The notes: a model not told the origin generated them from the letters alone. Positions 43,030-55,851 are shown, counted from the stretch's first letter. The stretch is 64,000 nt of DNA from Syngnathus acus (GCF_901709675.1 NC_051098.1:4540000-4603999), one strand, 5' to 3'. Translations and numbers: made by a program.

Positions 43030-43795
43030 GTTGATTGATTGATTGAATATTTATTGATCCCCAGGGGTGGGGAAATTCAGGCCCCAGCAGTATCCATACC
43101 ACAGAGTGGGTACACAAAAGACACACAGATGGCATGAGCGCAACTCAATAGGCTCTCATAAGGCTGCCACACAACGGCGCCACAAAGAAAGTCAGAAAGT
43201 GCACAAGATAAAAGCCATCAAAGCAAAAACAAAGCTAAAAGACAAAGGAAAAAAAGTAACAGCGGCCAACCAGCACCCCTCAATACAAGAGAACACCCAA
43301 AACACACAAAATAGCCTCCACGGGGTCCATAGACAGGTGTAAGGGCAGTCCAGTTCAACGGCGCCCAATGGACCGTGGTCGTGAATCGGTGAAAAATATC
43401 ACGAAGCAGGCAAGCGTGTGAGCAGCGTCCTGGGCACCCAGTCGGGCGCACGTGCAGATGGTCACCACGGGGCTAGCATGGCGAAAGTCGTTGGTTCCGA
43501 CGAGCACGAGGGAGCGGACTCCCCACAGGGGTCGCGGCTGCAAGGCCAAGGCGAGGGATCCGGTCATCACTGGCCGGATAAGCAGGAAGCCGTCGTAGAG
43601 TTACGCCGGCCTCGACCAATGACCCCGGTCCCACGAAGAAAAAAATAAATAAAAAACATCCGATCCGAAGAGATACCGAGGTGCGGTAGAAGGCACCAGC
43701 ATCGCCGAATGGACAAAAAGACAGAAAGAAAAAGGAGAAAAGAAGGAAATAAAGAGGAAAAGAGAGAACACTGCTGGGAGGCAGCCACTTACGGC
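43030..43795 (-). mobile_element. Retroposon with (TCAA)n tail, LINE 3' UTR type
   Basis: The plus strand shows 'ttgattgattgattgaatat' then 'ttgatccccaggggtgggga', matching in style the LINE end at 23906 ('cccacagtggggaaatt'). It lies between the LINE 5' truncation point and the resumption of piggyBac coding. The non-coding body is GC-rich (43340-43600). Its outer border is approximate. Confidence 0.6.
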
Positions 43796-45312
43796 GCCAT
43801 ACCAGAAGAGCACAACTCTGTGGATGAGATGATGATTCCTTTCAAGCGGAGATTCAGCAGCATCAAACAGTACATGCGAGGCAAGCCACACCCATGGGGC
43901 TTCAAAGTATGGGTGAGAACTGGAGTCGCTGGCGTGATGTGTGACTTTGATGTCTACCAAGGAAGCAACAATGGACTGCGAGCCAAATCAGAACTTGGCT
44001 TGTCTGGTGATGTTGTGACAAAGCTAGCTTCAACACTGCCAGAAGGTCACAACTACAAGTTCTATGCAGACAACATCTTCACCTCTGTTCCACTGGTAGA
44101 GAAGTTCTTTGATCGAGGAATACATTACGTCGGAACAGCCAGGCAGGTGCTCCTACCCAACTGCAACCTTGAAGACGACAAGAGTTTGAAGAAGAAGGGG
44201 AGAGGAGCCTTTCACCACAGAGTGGAGGTGAAACACAACATCGTGCCGTTAAATGGTATGACAACCGAGCTGTCACACTTGTGTTGTCCTTTGAGCTGAG
44301 GTTGTCCTTGAGGAACTGAGCCTGTGGAGAAGATCCAACGCTGGGACAAAGTCAAGAAGACCTACATAGAAGTTGAAAGGCCTCACATCGTGGGCATCTA
44401 TAACAAATACATGGGAGGTTTGGATTTGCTGGATTCATTCACAGCCAAATACAAGTTCCCCGTGAAATCTCGCCGCTGATACATGTACATCTTCTGGCAC
44501 ACCGTCACCCTTGCTGTGGTCAACGCCTGGCTCATCTACAAGCGGGACTGCAAGGCTCTCGGGGTCTCTCCGAAAGAGACACTGAACCTGAGACTGTTCC
44601 AGGCACAGCTAGCATCCTCTCTCATTCTGAAGGACACAATCAAGACTAATGAGAATCCAACCAGCGTCCCACCCAAAAAAACATGTCCACACCCACCACC
44701 GGATGTGCGTAAAGACCTTCTTGGTCATTTCCCAATGAAGACGAAGAAGAGAGGGCGCTGCAGACACTGCCCTACAGGATACACCGACACACAGTGCTAC
44801 AAGTGTGATGTCCGCCTTTGCTTCAAAGACGACAGGAACTGTTTCTAGGATTATCACTGCTAATGAAGGAAAAGATGAAGTGGCTTGATATTTGAAGTAG
44901 TGTTAGCCTTGATTCTGCATGCACCTAGTATACTGAGCGTGACTTACAAGCCAGTGTATCTAGCCTGTTTGCATTGTGCATGTAATCCTGTTTTTATTTT
45001 GCTTCATAAAAAATAAAAACACGAGAAATATGATAAATGTTGTCATTATTCAGGTTACATACTGTGTAAATGAACTTAGCTGTCTAACATAGGAGCAAAT
45101 AAGTTTATCTTGACTAGACAATGAGTAGGACCAAACGAGGCCTACAGGAAATTCTGCTAGCCATCCCACCCAACGTTGTAACATTACGTGTCCATAAAAC
45201 CGTACCAAAACATGGCAAGTTTGCAAACACTAGATTATGGTGCCCAATGGGCTCTAACAACACTATATGAAAGTTTTTTTGTTTTGTTTTTACATGTTTT
45301 ACTACGTCTGGG

Positions 45313-45870
45313 TCTTACAGGGACTTACTGGACTTAGGAAGGCCAGAGAATAATGCGTTACAGTAATCAAGGCACGACATAATAAACGCATGTATAATAG
45401 GTTCCGCATCACTAGTTGAAAGAATCGGACGAATCTTAACAATATTACAGAGGTGAAAAAACGCAATTCTAGTTATGTTCTTTATGTAATTTTCAAAAGA
45501 GAGCGTTTGGTCAAATATAACCCCGAGATCAGTTACAGTATCACTATGAGTGATAGTACATTTATCCATTTGTATCGTGGTTTCCTTAAACAAGTGATGA
45601 TAACGAGCAGGACCAATTATCAACATCTCAGTTTTATCTGGTTTAAGGTGTAGGAAATTGAGAGACATCCATTGTTTAATCTCTGCAAGGCATGCCTCAA
45701 GATTTCAACAGTCCCGCGGATTTGTCATCGATAACGGCATATATAATTGTGTGTCATCCGCGTAACATTTCAAACTAATGTTGTATTTACGTATTATGTC
45801 CCCAAGCGGAATCATATAAATACTAAATAGTATTGGTCCGAAGTCTTTCCAATTAAGTGATGAATAAAGT
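45313..45870 (-). pseudogene. L2-type LINE, reverse transcriptase C-terminal half
   Basis: The minus frame 45668-45315 reads MSLNFLHLKPDKTEMLIIGP, VTDLGVIFDQTLSFENYI, AFFHLCNIVKIRPILS and HAFIMSCLDYCNALFSGLP, the classic L2/CR1 pattern. More RT sequence, frameshifted, continues to 45870, where a family A element was inserted. Upstream half of the copy whose 3' part is at 38262-39090. Confidence 0.9.
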
Positions 45871-45981
45871 TACCGTTTTTTTCCATGTATAATGCGCCCC
45901 CATGTATAATACGCACCCTAAAAATGCCATGTCAATGCTGGAAAAAAGCCTGTACCCATGTATAATACGCACCCAAATTTT

Positions 45982-45986
<5 letters not shown>

Positions 45987-46017
<31 letters not shown>

Positions 46018-46245
46018 TCCCAATGATCGTCACACACGCATCTGGGTGTGGTGAAATTTGTCCTCTGCATTTGACCCATCCCCGTGTGATTTTGATCCAT
46101 CCCCTGGGGGAGAGGGGAGCAGTGAGCAGCAGCGGCGCCGCGCTCGGGAATCATTTGGTGATCTAACCCCCCAATTCCAACCCTTAATGCTGAGTGCCAA
46201 GCAGGGAGGCAATGGGTCCCATTTTTATAGTCTTTGGTATGGTCT
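45987..46245 (-). mobile_element. Second teleost SINE type, partial
   Basis: The plus strand starts with a T run (poly-A tail of a minus-strand insert, 45986-46014), then 'tggtgaaatttgtcctctgc' and 'aatgctgagtgccaagcagg'. This block is widespread in percomorph genomes. The tRNA-like head beyond 'tagtctttggtatggt' is missing. Confidence 0.75.
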
Positions 46246-46794
46246 TAACTAGGCTGGATGTATTTTTTTTGTTGGCGTTGATTTCTCCGACTGCCCATAA
46301 AGGCACCACCGCGATCAGTTAGGTTAAAATGAAAAGAGAGGAAAGTGACGTGCGGACATGTGAAAAAGGTGGCTCTGTATGGGAGAGAAGTTGAAGAGGA
46401 ATAAAAACACCCTTGGAAACCAAAACTTGCCCCTCGTCATGACTCGGAGCCGCAACAAATGTTTCGGATTTGTGTAGGGTACATTGTGACAGCAAACGAG
46501 CAGGTGATCGAGCAAGCGTCTGATACGAGAGCATTGCGTTTGTATGGAGCGTGTTTGAAGTGAACAGCAGAGACGAAAGGAACAAGGCAAAGTGTTGTGA
46601 AATAAAATATTACCTGTAATACGTATTTTGTTATTTGCTGATTGTATGTATTAAACTATCACATTCATTGTCAGTCAAGAAGAGAAGAGGACTATTCGCA
46701 TCGGATCCATAGTGCGCATGCGCAGTGATACTGCCTCCGTATGACGTCCAGTCCGCGATGGAGATTAAAAACCAAACAATATTTGACAATAACA

Positions 46795-46984
46795 CAGGTT
46801 TCTGTTCCTGTCTTTGGTAATGTCCCCCTGTCTTTTTGTTCCACGTCTTTGTCGGTCAGTCCTGTTGGTTTTGTTAGAGTTATGTTAGTTTAGTTTAGTT
46901 AAGTCTGTGTTTTGAGTTCCTCCAATGAACCCTGGTTCAAGCTGCACTTGGTCGCCCTCTTCCTTTCCACACTCCATCCGTGAC
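46795..46984 (+). repeat. LTR fragment related to the 3109/26440 elements
   Basis: Shares 'gtctttttgttccacgtct', 'ggttcaagctgcacttggtc' and the end 'tccgtgaca'. The 5' half of the LTR and any internal region are absent. Lies inside family A copy 3. Confidence 0.75.
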
Positions 46985-47158
46985 AAGATTTTCTTCAAAA
47001 ATTGTTGTACCATGGTTTTCTTCTTCAAAAAAAAAAAAAAAAAAAATTAAAAAAAGAAAATACTTTTTAAAAAATTGTACCCATGTATAATGCGCACCCC
47101 AGATTTTAGGACAATAAATTAGTTAAATTTTGCGCATTATACATGGAAAAAAACGGTA

Positions 47159-50029
47159 TACTGTTTTTGTTGTCTTGCTAATGCTTGGGGAAAAATAATC
47201 ATTTAATATACAGGAGGGAAATGATGGGGTTGACAACTTATCTTGATTTTATGATTATTTTGAAGTGGTGACTTAGAACTGTTAATTTTGCTAGTGCTTG
47301 CTGTAAACTTGAGTTGGGCTCCACCTGGGAGTGTAAACATCTGCTAACTGACCGTAGTGAAGATAGAGAAAACACCATTTCTGCAACTTGCTGGAACCAG
47401 TTTACAGCCCCAGCTAAAGCTTTCACAAGATAAAGACATGTTCTGCACACCCCATCTTCCTTGTTGAGAATAAATACGATTGCTGCGGGAGCAGAGTTCG
47501 GAGTTGCTTTCAAGCATTTTTGTGATGTGATCAAGTGATGCTGGCTCTCCCCGCTTGCAAGCGTAAAAATGGGCATATTGTCTCTACAGTGTGGTTCTTG
47601 CAAGGCGGTAGAGTGAGGAAAAACTCTGTCACCAGATCTGTACATTTTCCCAACACGCATTTTATCTATAATGGATGGATGGTGGTATGATGCAGTGCAC
47701 TTCTACATGATTCCAATAGAGCCACAATAATACATATACTATGTATCTTGAAACCAATACCTCGTTGACAGTTTTGATCAAAATTCAACAATTTGAGGTA
47801 TGTAAAGGTCTTTTTTATCGGAGTTTAAAAGATTTTCTAAGTGATCATAATCTTGTGGCTGGCCTTCGTGAGTCAGAGGGTAAATGTAAACCCAAGATTT
47901 AACTGGGGTATTGAGATAGTGGGGCGAAGTCCTTTCCAAGAAGTATATTCTAATCCTGCCAGCTCAGTGAGTCAGTGGAACAGTTATTGCATAAGTATGG
48001 CTTTGAAAATCAAACCATATATATGACATGGTTCAGTAAATCAGATTAGGATTTCATAATCCTGTATGTGGCGGTTCCAAAATGTCCTCATCATCTTCAT
48101 GTGCAATGTGGTTATCACCACACAGAATAAATCCTTCCTCTGCTGTTATATAAAACATTCTTTGTAAAGCACTTACTTGCAGATGATCATAATTTTAATC
48201 CCATGATTTACATGTGCACACTATATTCATGATTTACTGCACATGTGCAGTAACAAACTGGCATTATTGTGACTCTGAAACAGATATTGATGGAACCAAG
48301 ATTAACCACAAGGAGTTATAGTCTTTAGTTTCTTCAAATGTGTCATGGGTTGTGAAGTTTCACTGGTCTTTTTCCAAATGTGTGTTCATTTATTCATTTA
48401 TTACATCAATAGGAGGTTTCAAAATCAGGATGGCAACAATTAGACATGGGAACAGATTCATTTTCATGTGCACAGGCAAAAAGACAGATCTGTCATGTAG
48501 TCTCTATCATTCTTCCTGTCTGTTACTGAATATCACCATTAATTAAAATAGTCAGCTGGCAAATTTGCCAATCTTAATGGGGTAGGTAAACCACATTGAA
48601 TTCGAGTGTACTGAGACTAAAGGCCAGGACGGGACAAATTTAACTCCTTGCACATAACCAATGTAAACGTAACATAAATGTGGGGCTTTGACAAGCAGTA
48701 AATGAATGTAATTTTTACCTGCCATAAAGGTTGAAACTAGTAAAGTGAGAGACAAACTATGATGCAAAATGATGAGAGCTGAATATGCAATGGAATGCTG
48801 CTGTGAACGAGTTGGCCACTCTTTGTATAACATCATAATAAGAACCAGAGTGGACTCAGTGCACTTAGTCATCATTCCATGCATCAAACATAGTTTGGTT
48901 CGACACATCTTGGAGGTTATTTGAATTACAAATCCATTGGGCATGGCATGCACAGCTTGCAACATTTACACTAGAGTCATACAATGTGTCAGGATATGAT
49001 TTTTTTAATTTAGTCAATATCAAGCGCATCACGCTAGCACTTGCTTAGCATGCAAGAGGTACACTGCAGCAGGACTAAAATAATCATTGTGTTCCGGAAG
49101 AAAGGAAACTCTTAATAATGACACATCTTAAGGATCTTTGCCTTCCATAACTTGAAATGTTTTCTAAAATATAGGTATATACAGTACATTGACGACATGG
49201 TTGTCATCAGAACAGAATGCTTTGTTGAGTTATTGCTAAAAAACAGTTTGGTGAAAATGTCCTTTTTTTAATGTTACATATTATATGAATCCTTCAGAAT
49301 AGGAAAACTAACACAAACATAACAGTGACAAAATATGGGAGGAATCATTTATAACTGTCCTGGGGCATGTTGACATTCCTCAGTGAAAACAGTTTGACGT
49401 ATTTGGCTTGACTTTCAAAAAGATTTGAACTGAGCGTAAAATATTTCAAGACTGACAGGGGAAAAAACCCCAAAACATTTTGACAGAAAGTCAGGGACAC
49501 AAAATGAATCCACCAAGAGTTAGTTTGAAAGTGACACATATACAGCATTGCATGCAGAACATGTTTTGACCACACAACCATGCTTTTGTCCTTCTGTTGT
49601 GCAGAAAGCTGCTCAGTCATTACAATTTGTGAACAAGTCCACTGAGTAGCACCTCTGTGAAAAAGAAAACAATGGCAACCTTTTCTCCATTCATCACAGA
49701 CTTCAGACATTCACAGAAAGTCACTGAACTTGGTCCAAAAAGATGCACGTGGTGTCTGTCCTGAGTCACCGTTTTCCGTTTCTTCACTGGGAGTTCCACT
49801 TGGACAGCTTTACCTTCCATAAACATGAAAGAGGGGAGGGAGAACTCGTGGCATGTTTTACTTTATGACACAAAAATTATGTTCTGCTTCAAAATGTTAT
49901 GAACCTCATCTTGGCCAATGCGTGCACCTCCACCAAGCTTAGAATACAATCCTGACTGAAGTGGGAGAAACAGCAACGTGTACATGTTTTGTTAAGTTAG
50001 ACAAACTCGTGCTTTTTCATGTTCATATA
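47159..50029. other. No recognisable gene
   Basis: About 2.9 kb, AT-rich. A few minus-strand frames of 120-140 codons (47238, 48552, 49345) have no motif or codon signature that I recognise. I would not annotate them. Confidence 0.45.
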
Positions 50030-50420
50030 TGTGCAAATCCTCTTATTGTTTTGTATAGACATGACTGCTCGGTCGGGAGCACAGATGCAACACACGGAGC
50101 TGTGTGGCCTTCCAATACACATGGGCACGGATGGCGGACACAACACACACACGCACACACACACACGCACATACACAGGGCGGTGACTCTCCAATACACT
50201 TAGATACCAAATGGTCAGGTGACGCTTTTCCGCTTTTTCCGGATAGTATAAAACCTTCTGACCTGGAAAATGGGGGTTGTTGTTTCATCTGCTGCCGTGC
50301 CTCGTGTACTGGCCGCCATTAAACAACCCAAGATCTTTCCAATAAAGAACCAACTGTTACTCCACATCTTTGTTTTCCTTGCTCAACGACGGACATCTCA
50401 AACAACATGCAACATGACCC
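50030..50420 (+). other. Possible LTR-like or promoter/poly-A segment; short (CA)n
   Basis: 'agtataaaaccttctgacc' (TATA-like, ~50246) is followed 75 bp later by 'ccaataaagaaccaactg'. Such spacing occurs in LTRs, but no terminal TG/CA pair or target duplication was found. (CA)n occupies 50141-50176. Confidence 0.25.
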
Positions 50421-50944
50421 ATACACACTATATTCATGTATGGCTAAAATCTGATACTAAGCAAAGTAGTACATTTATTCACTCTATTTTTTGCAATTTT
50501 CAAACAACTTGGAATGTTTTTACTACCTTTTTTGCCAGACTAATATTCACTTCTCATGACTCACCAATAACTAACCTTCAGTATTTTTTCTACACAAAAA
50601 TTGATGACAATGACAAAAAATATTAACAAAGACCTTTCTTTTTTATACGGATGATGATTTGTCGCAGTATAGTACTAACCAACTATTACTAAATGAGATT
50701 TACAGATTTTTCTTTGCCTTAGGCTGGTATCGACAAAAAAGGCCGCTATCGGCCTGATACCGTTATCTGGGATCAATACTCGCCAGTCACCAATAAAACA
50801 GTCCGTTCTGAATGAGGTGCTTTTTTAGGGGTAACAATGTAACAGGTCACCAGTGTGCCCGCGAGTGATTGACACCTCATAAGTCAAGACTTCTATGTCT
50901 GACTGTTTGTTTTCCCTTGCATGCTGACGTTTCTTGCAGATCTA

Positions 50945-52150
50945 CCGTAATTTCCGGACTATAAGTCGCGTTTTTTTTCATAGTTTGGGTGGGGGGCGAC
51001 TTATAATAAGGAGCGACTTATATGTGAATTTTTTCAAAAATTGAAAAAAGTGAAACCGCGATAAACAAACCGCGATGTAGCAAGGGATTACTGTAACTTG
51101 AATTTCAAGTGACGTCAGCAGCGCGGCACGGCGTGGCGGTTGTTTACAAAAAGGACAAAGATTGATCACGGGATGACGAAGATGACAAAGGGCCCCACGT
51201 ACTACCGGCATCATTTTGTTTTGTTTCTAAGTGACACGGAGGATGAAGAGTTTGAAGGATTTAAGGATTTGGAGTGACACAGAAGGTTTGAAAAACTATT
51301 TTGGCTTTTACGCACGCCCGGTCCTACTCTACGGAGCTCTCTTTCACCTCCGTGGATAGAAGTCGGGGGCCAGCGCTCGGCCGGGTGGCTGTCCGGGGAC
51401 GGTGGATGGGGCTCGGTCATGGCTTTTACGCACGCCCGGTCCTATTCTATGGATCTCTCTTCCACCTCCGTGGCTGGACGTCCACGCCGCCACACGCCTG
51501 GAAGTTTGTTTTGTTAAATAAAGAGCCGTTTACCAAACCCACGTCTTTCCTTGTACTTTTTTAACGCTACAATTTAGTTATATACTAGATCTGTGGAATA
51601 ACGATGAGGCTGACGTCAGGGCGCACGCGCGGCGTTGTTGACAAAGGACGAGGAATTTGATCGATGCATTTAATGATTTAGAGTGCACAGATGGTTTGAT
51701 AATATTATTGCTTATATAATAGTTATTTGATATCTACTAATTTATATATCGTTATATGGGCCTGTGGAATATTTTGAAGTGCAAGCGCCGTCAGCGGCGC
51801 GCACCCATTGTTGACAAAGGACAATCGATGGATTTAATGAATTGGAGTGACACAGATGGTTTTATAAACGTGTTATTTATGAAATAGTTTTTTTTTTAAT
51901 AACTCTGAATGTTACGTCAGGCCCGTTCTCAGCTCTTCGTTTGTGTTTATGTCACGTTAGCATACCTATCGTTTAGCCTGTTGTTGCTCGTTCATGTCTG
52001 TTCTTGGTGTTTGATTTTGTCGAATAAATTTCCCCCCAAAATGCGACTTATACTCCGGAGTGACTTATATATGTTTTTTTTCACGTTATTGTGCATTTTA
52101 TGGCTAATGCGACCTATATTCCGGAGCGACTTTTAGTCCGAAAATTACGG
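50945..52150 (-). mobile_element. Family B TIR transposon copy 2, inverted
   Basis: 1206 bp, CCGTAATTTCCGGACTATAA to the inverse of CCGTAATTTTCGGACTAAAA, TA flanks (50943-50944 and 52151-52152). Carries two 118-bp units (51303 and 51421) against nearly three in copy 1. It has an additional segment near 51780-51900 with 'gttgttgacaaaggac' repeated. Confidence 0.88.
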
Positions 52151-52152
52151 TA

Positions 52153-53014
52153 CCTTACGCCACAAAATGAAAATACAGGCAATTCTTGGAAAGAAATGTT
52201 TTCCAGGCTTAAAGAAGAAATGTGCAAGTCATAAAAATAGAAGAAGAAGACACCGACCTTTGCAAGTATCCCCTTGGGCTAGTATATATTTTCCAAGTGT
52301 TTTTTCATCATGTCAGCAGGGGTAGTGTAAGTGTGAAGGACATATTGTTTGTCAAAGACCTTTAGATTTAGACAAATACAGCTTAGTGGGAGCATGTAGT
52401 GATGGGTGGCTTTCCTCTCCTCAATATTGACTCAGTTAATTCCCTGGCTGAGACAAAGTGATTTGTGGAATGTACAAACACCACACTATGAAGACACCAA
52501 CAATGTTTCGCTTCAGTGTATCTCAGTACCATGGTAACTCCTTGCATGGGGGCAAGACGACCGCATCCCTGGCAGAGAACAAGGTCTCAGTCTGCTGAAA
52601 GATATTGTCTGGCAAAGGTAGCGGTACTGTGGGGGGTCCAAAATGTGCAAGACATCAGCTTTTCACACGTATGCATGCATGCACCTGCCCCCTTACTCCC
52701 GGCTTCAGAAGAAAAACAATCCCGTGACTGCTGATGACATCAGCAAGGAATTTATGCCCCCGCTTTCTTTTTTAAAGTTTAGATCATCTTCATGACCGTT
52801 GAGCCATTTTGACTCTTGTGAACTTTAGTTAACAGACTGTGAAATAGGTTATTTTATGCCAAATTAGCGTCACGTTCTCACGGGGTCAGACACACTTATA
52901 TGTTCAGATACATGTCATGCATGGACCAAGGCACATGTATAGGACCTATAAATGTAAGAAACAAAGAGAGTTGCCCACACTTTGCTACAAACCTTTAATT
53001 CGGTGAAATAGGCA
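52153..53014. other. No recognisable gene
   Basis: Unique-looking sequence; nothing can be supported. Confidence 0.45.
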
Positions 53015-53465
53015 AATAATAAAAACCAGATCTGGCGTAAATGTTACAGAACATTTCAGAAAAACACAAAATAACAGTCAAACATGGTGGTGGTAGTGTG
53101 ATGGTCTGGGGCTACTGTGCTATTTCAGGACCTGGATGGAACCATGATTTCTGTTCTCAACCAGAAATAGCGATGGGAAAATTCAGCCATCAGTCTCACT
53201 GACCTCACAATGAAGCGCACTTGGGGACTACGTCAGGGCAACAATCTGAGACACACCAGAAAGTCAACTTAAAAAACACAAAGCAAAGGTTTCGTGCTTG
53301 AATCCAATTGAAATATTGTGGCATGACCTTAAAGAGGCAGTTAATGTTTGAATATCTTCTAGCATGGCTGAGTTGAAGCAATTCTGCCAGGAAAACCTTT
53401 CAGTGGATTAGGAGACAACAGTGGACTCGTTATATTTCATCTGCCAGCACAAAAAGGTCATGTAG
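53015..53465 (+). pseudogene. Tc1-like transposase remnant
   Basis: Nucleotide blocks of the Tc1 family are clear: 'caaacatggtggtggtagtg' giving VKHGGGSVMVWG, 'tgaagcgcacttggg', 'gaatccaattgaaatattgt' (in intact relatives NPIEmLW) and 'gctgagttgaagcaattctg'. It has several stops and indels and lacks the N-terminal DNA-binding half and both TIRs. Confidence 0.85.
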
Positions 53466-53481
53466 TTTTTTTAATAATTTA

Positions 53482-53962
53482 GGGCGTATTCAGACCAGAA
53501 AAGTCCTTTCGTCCGCTTGTTTGGTCCAGGCCAAAAGCAGACTTATTAATTTTCGTTAGGCGCGCTTCCGATTCAGACATTTTGCAAGTGAAGTATATTT
53601 TGTAAACACATCCACGCTTGTGATGATCTGTGCTCCCATTGAACAGCGGTGACCAGGGCGGCACAAAGAGCACAGACCTGGAAATGGAGAAAAACATGTG
53701 AATCCTTCATGCTGCATTCTTGCCCTGCATATACGTATGTGCTATTGGTTTGATCTACACTATTCACACCTGAAGCGAACAGCACCAGAGTTCGTTTGGA
53801 AGCGAACCAAGACCACTTTAAAAAGTAGGTCTCGGGCCGGTTCTTTAATCCGCACAGGGATTTGTTTGTGTGTATTCACACCTGCATAAAAGGTCCGGAC
53901 CAGCGTTAGAATCAAATCCTGGCGTTTTAAAGTGGATCAAACAGTCAGGTCTGAATACACCC
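53482..53962. mobile_element. MITE with 3-bp TTA target duplication (PIF/Harbinger-like)
   Basis: Ends GGGCGTATTCAGACC and inverse of GGGTGTATTCAGACC, flanked by TTA on both sides (53479-53481 and 53963-53965). A 3-bp TWA duplication is typical of PIF/Harbinger. Internal 'attcacacctg' repeats. Non-coding. Confidence 0.75.
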
Positions 53963-53965
53963 TTA

Positions 53966-55843
53966 AACGATGTATTTCCTGTGGTGCCATGCAACGTGTC
54001 AGGGTGAGTTAAGCAGTCCTAATCTAGTTCCATCCATCCATTAATTATGAAGACGTTCAAGAAGGGGCCCGAGCAAAATCCAGTTGGGATTTGGCGATAG
54101 AAAGCAATTTTGTGTTGTACAGTATGCACCAAATTGAGTCACCTTTAAATGAACAAAAATGCAATCATGAACATGCAATATGACAATGAAATATCTTCAA
54201 AACATGTATGTACGTATCTGTATCTATATGAGCAGGATAAATATTGACGAGTAAGCCTTATTCATGTATCTCTGTTGTTCCACACGATGACATATAGTAG
54301 TACTTATGGTTTATGCGCACAGAACATCGTTGATTCAACTCATTTAAAAAGTGGCATGTCAGTCCTGATGCAATACACACGTATTGGGCGCTGCAGGCTT
54401 CTGAATTCCACTGCTCACAGACAACAACATTAAAGCATCAAAGCTGACATTACTTCCTGTCCTGCTCAGGCCGACCTGGATGGTTCCTGCCTTAAACGGG
54501 AACCTGCCCCATCCAATATAGCCGTCGCTACTGTGGCTCAGCCGGGCTTCAACAGCAAGTTTTGCCTTCATATACTACTCAGTGATATCACTTAAATATA
54601 TCTCTAGATGAGAACGTGGATCCAGTTTCTCATCTAAATTACAGACAGACTACGGTGAAGACTGTCGCTCTCAGACACTCCACAGCTTGCTACCATGGTT
54701 TCCAGATCCTTTGTACAGCTCGGTGCTATCAAACCATGCACACAAGAACCAGCTGGCGTTCGGAGGGCATCTTTTTTGCCATTAACTCGCCTAAATATTT
54801 GAGTCAAAATTCCATCGTGATATAATACCACAATTATTAACTACTATTTAAGACTATTCAGGATGTTCAGTGATGTTGCCATGTTGTCCAAATGTTAAAG
54901 TGGTCTGGTACACATTTTTTGACCTGATTTCTTAAAGGTTTTCACTGATGAAGCTGAAGAAGATAATCTACTTGCAGGTGCAAACCAGCACGCAAAGCGG
55001 TCCCAGAGTAGAGCAGGCAAAACAAGAGGTGGTGGGGAAATCTTTTCCTCTCATGCAAACATTTTTCAAACACCAAAACAGACAGAAACCTAAGTTATTT
55101 TGACATCCTTGTTCAGCAATGCAATGTTGGAGCTTCTGTATGGTCTTAATGCGTACATTTGGTGGTAGTCACTTCCAAAGCAGTTGGTTGTGCTGTCCCA
55201 AACATGGCTTTTAATTGGTCGCTGGCTTCCCCAAACTGATCAGTGGTCAATTTATTTTCTGTAACTCAGTAATATGCATGTTGGTCTTTCACAAACACTT
55301 CCAGTTCCACGACTTCAATATGGAGGTCTCCACCTCTTTTATACCTGTTGCCAACAGTGTGTGCAATCTGTTCGAGTGAGTGAACATGCGCCCACTAATC
55401 AAACCCTTAGTGTCTGCACGTACTATCGTTCATCATCATTTGTCTTCGGGTTAACCATGCTAGGATATATCATCACCCAAGAGTGGCAAACATGTGCTCT
55501 TTCCTTGTTAAAACAAAGCATAGCCACAAGCATTTTTTTTTCTTGAACTGACATCACCCATCCGGTATGTTTTTAATGAGATGTGCAACTTTAGAGGCCA
55601 CTTCAGTCCAACATATGGCGAAAGTTTTCTCATGTCATAGCCCATGAAACACTCGACAGAAATGTTAACCAGAGGGGAAACATGTCCCTGGAGCAGACAA
55701 TATAACACTAATAGCGTTATGTCACAGATGTGTTGTTAGACGGAGTAAAAGTGGAGAACACATTACAAAGAATGTGTGTATGAACTGTAATATACTGGCC
55801 ATTGGCTTATTTTTTTTCAAAAAATTTCTGTCTAAAGGTTTGA
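53966..55843. other. No assigned gene
   Basis: No transposon termini. A minus-strand frame at 54571-54359 (70 codons, starting MKAKLAVEARLSHSSDGYIG) has a balanced composition but no recognisable domain and no clear splice context. Confidence 0.4.
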
Positions 55844-55851
55844 GTGTAAGG

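Larger units (their letters stand above)
40555..44848 (+). pseudogene. piggyBac transposase, interrupted and mutated
   Basis: Exon-like pieces at 40555-40937 and 43796-44848. N-terminal: TPPEYFNQFVSKEM, frameshift, then NTNSKEIEKMLGMYLKMG, PRNRFQSLLTALHF and DKLWKIRPWLDSF. Core: SVDEMMIPFKRR (first Asp, 43822), PHPWGFKVWVRTG, FYADNIFTS (second Asp, ~44068) and YMGGLDLLDSF (third Asp, 44422). The end is a Cys-rich finger, CRHCPTGYTDTQCYKC and LC. Damage: the two insertions between LHV and PEEH, a frameshift near 44300, and TGA at 44477-44479 where WYMYIFWH is expected. It once cut and pasted DNA at TTAA; now inactive. Confidence 0.9.
39091..45312 (+). mobile_element. piggyBac-like transposon inserted in the L2 LINE
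   Basis: The left border is CCCACCGTGGCAGATC after 'gactttta', and the right border is '...gtctGGG' before 'tcttacaggg'. The CCC...GGG ends fit piggyBac, but the flanking TTTA/TCTTA only loosely resembles the TTAA target, so exact borders are tentative. Inside are a decayed transposase and three later insertions (39322-40177, 40938-43029 and 43030-43795). The L2 reads through if this span is removed. Confidence 0.65.
45873..47156 (+). mobile_element. Family A TIR transposon copy 3
   Basis: CCGTTTTTTTCCATGTATAA to 'ttatacatggaaaaaaacgg', TA flanks (45871-45872 and 47157-47158). Shares the block at 46452-46624 with copy 2. It carries a SINE and an LTR fragment; a poly-A run of about 20 lies at 47028. 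Confidence 0.88.

Noticed and set aside
50726-50810. 'ggccgctatcggcctgatacc' GC-rich inverted block
   Set aside because: Probably a MITE scrap, but termini and target duplication are not visible.
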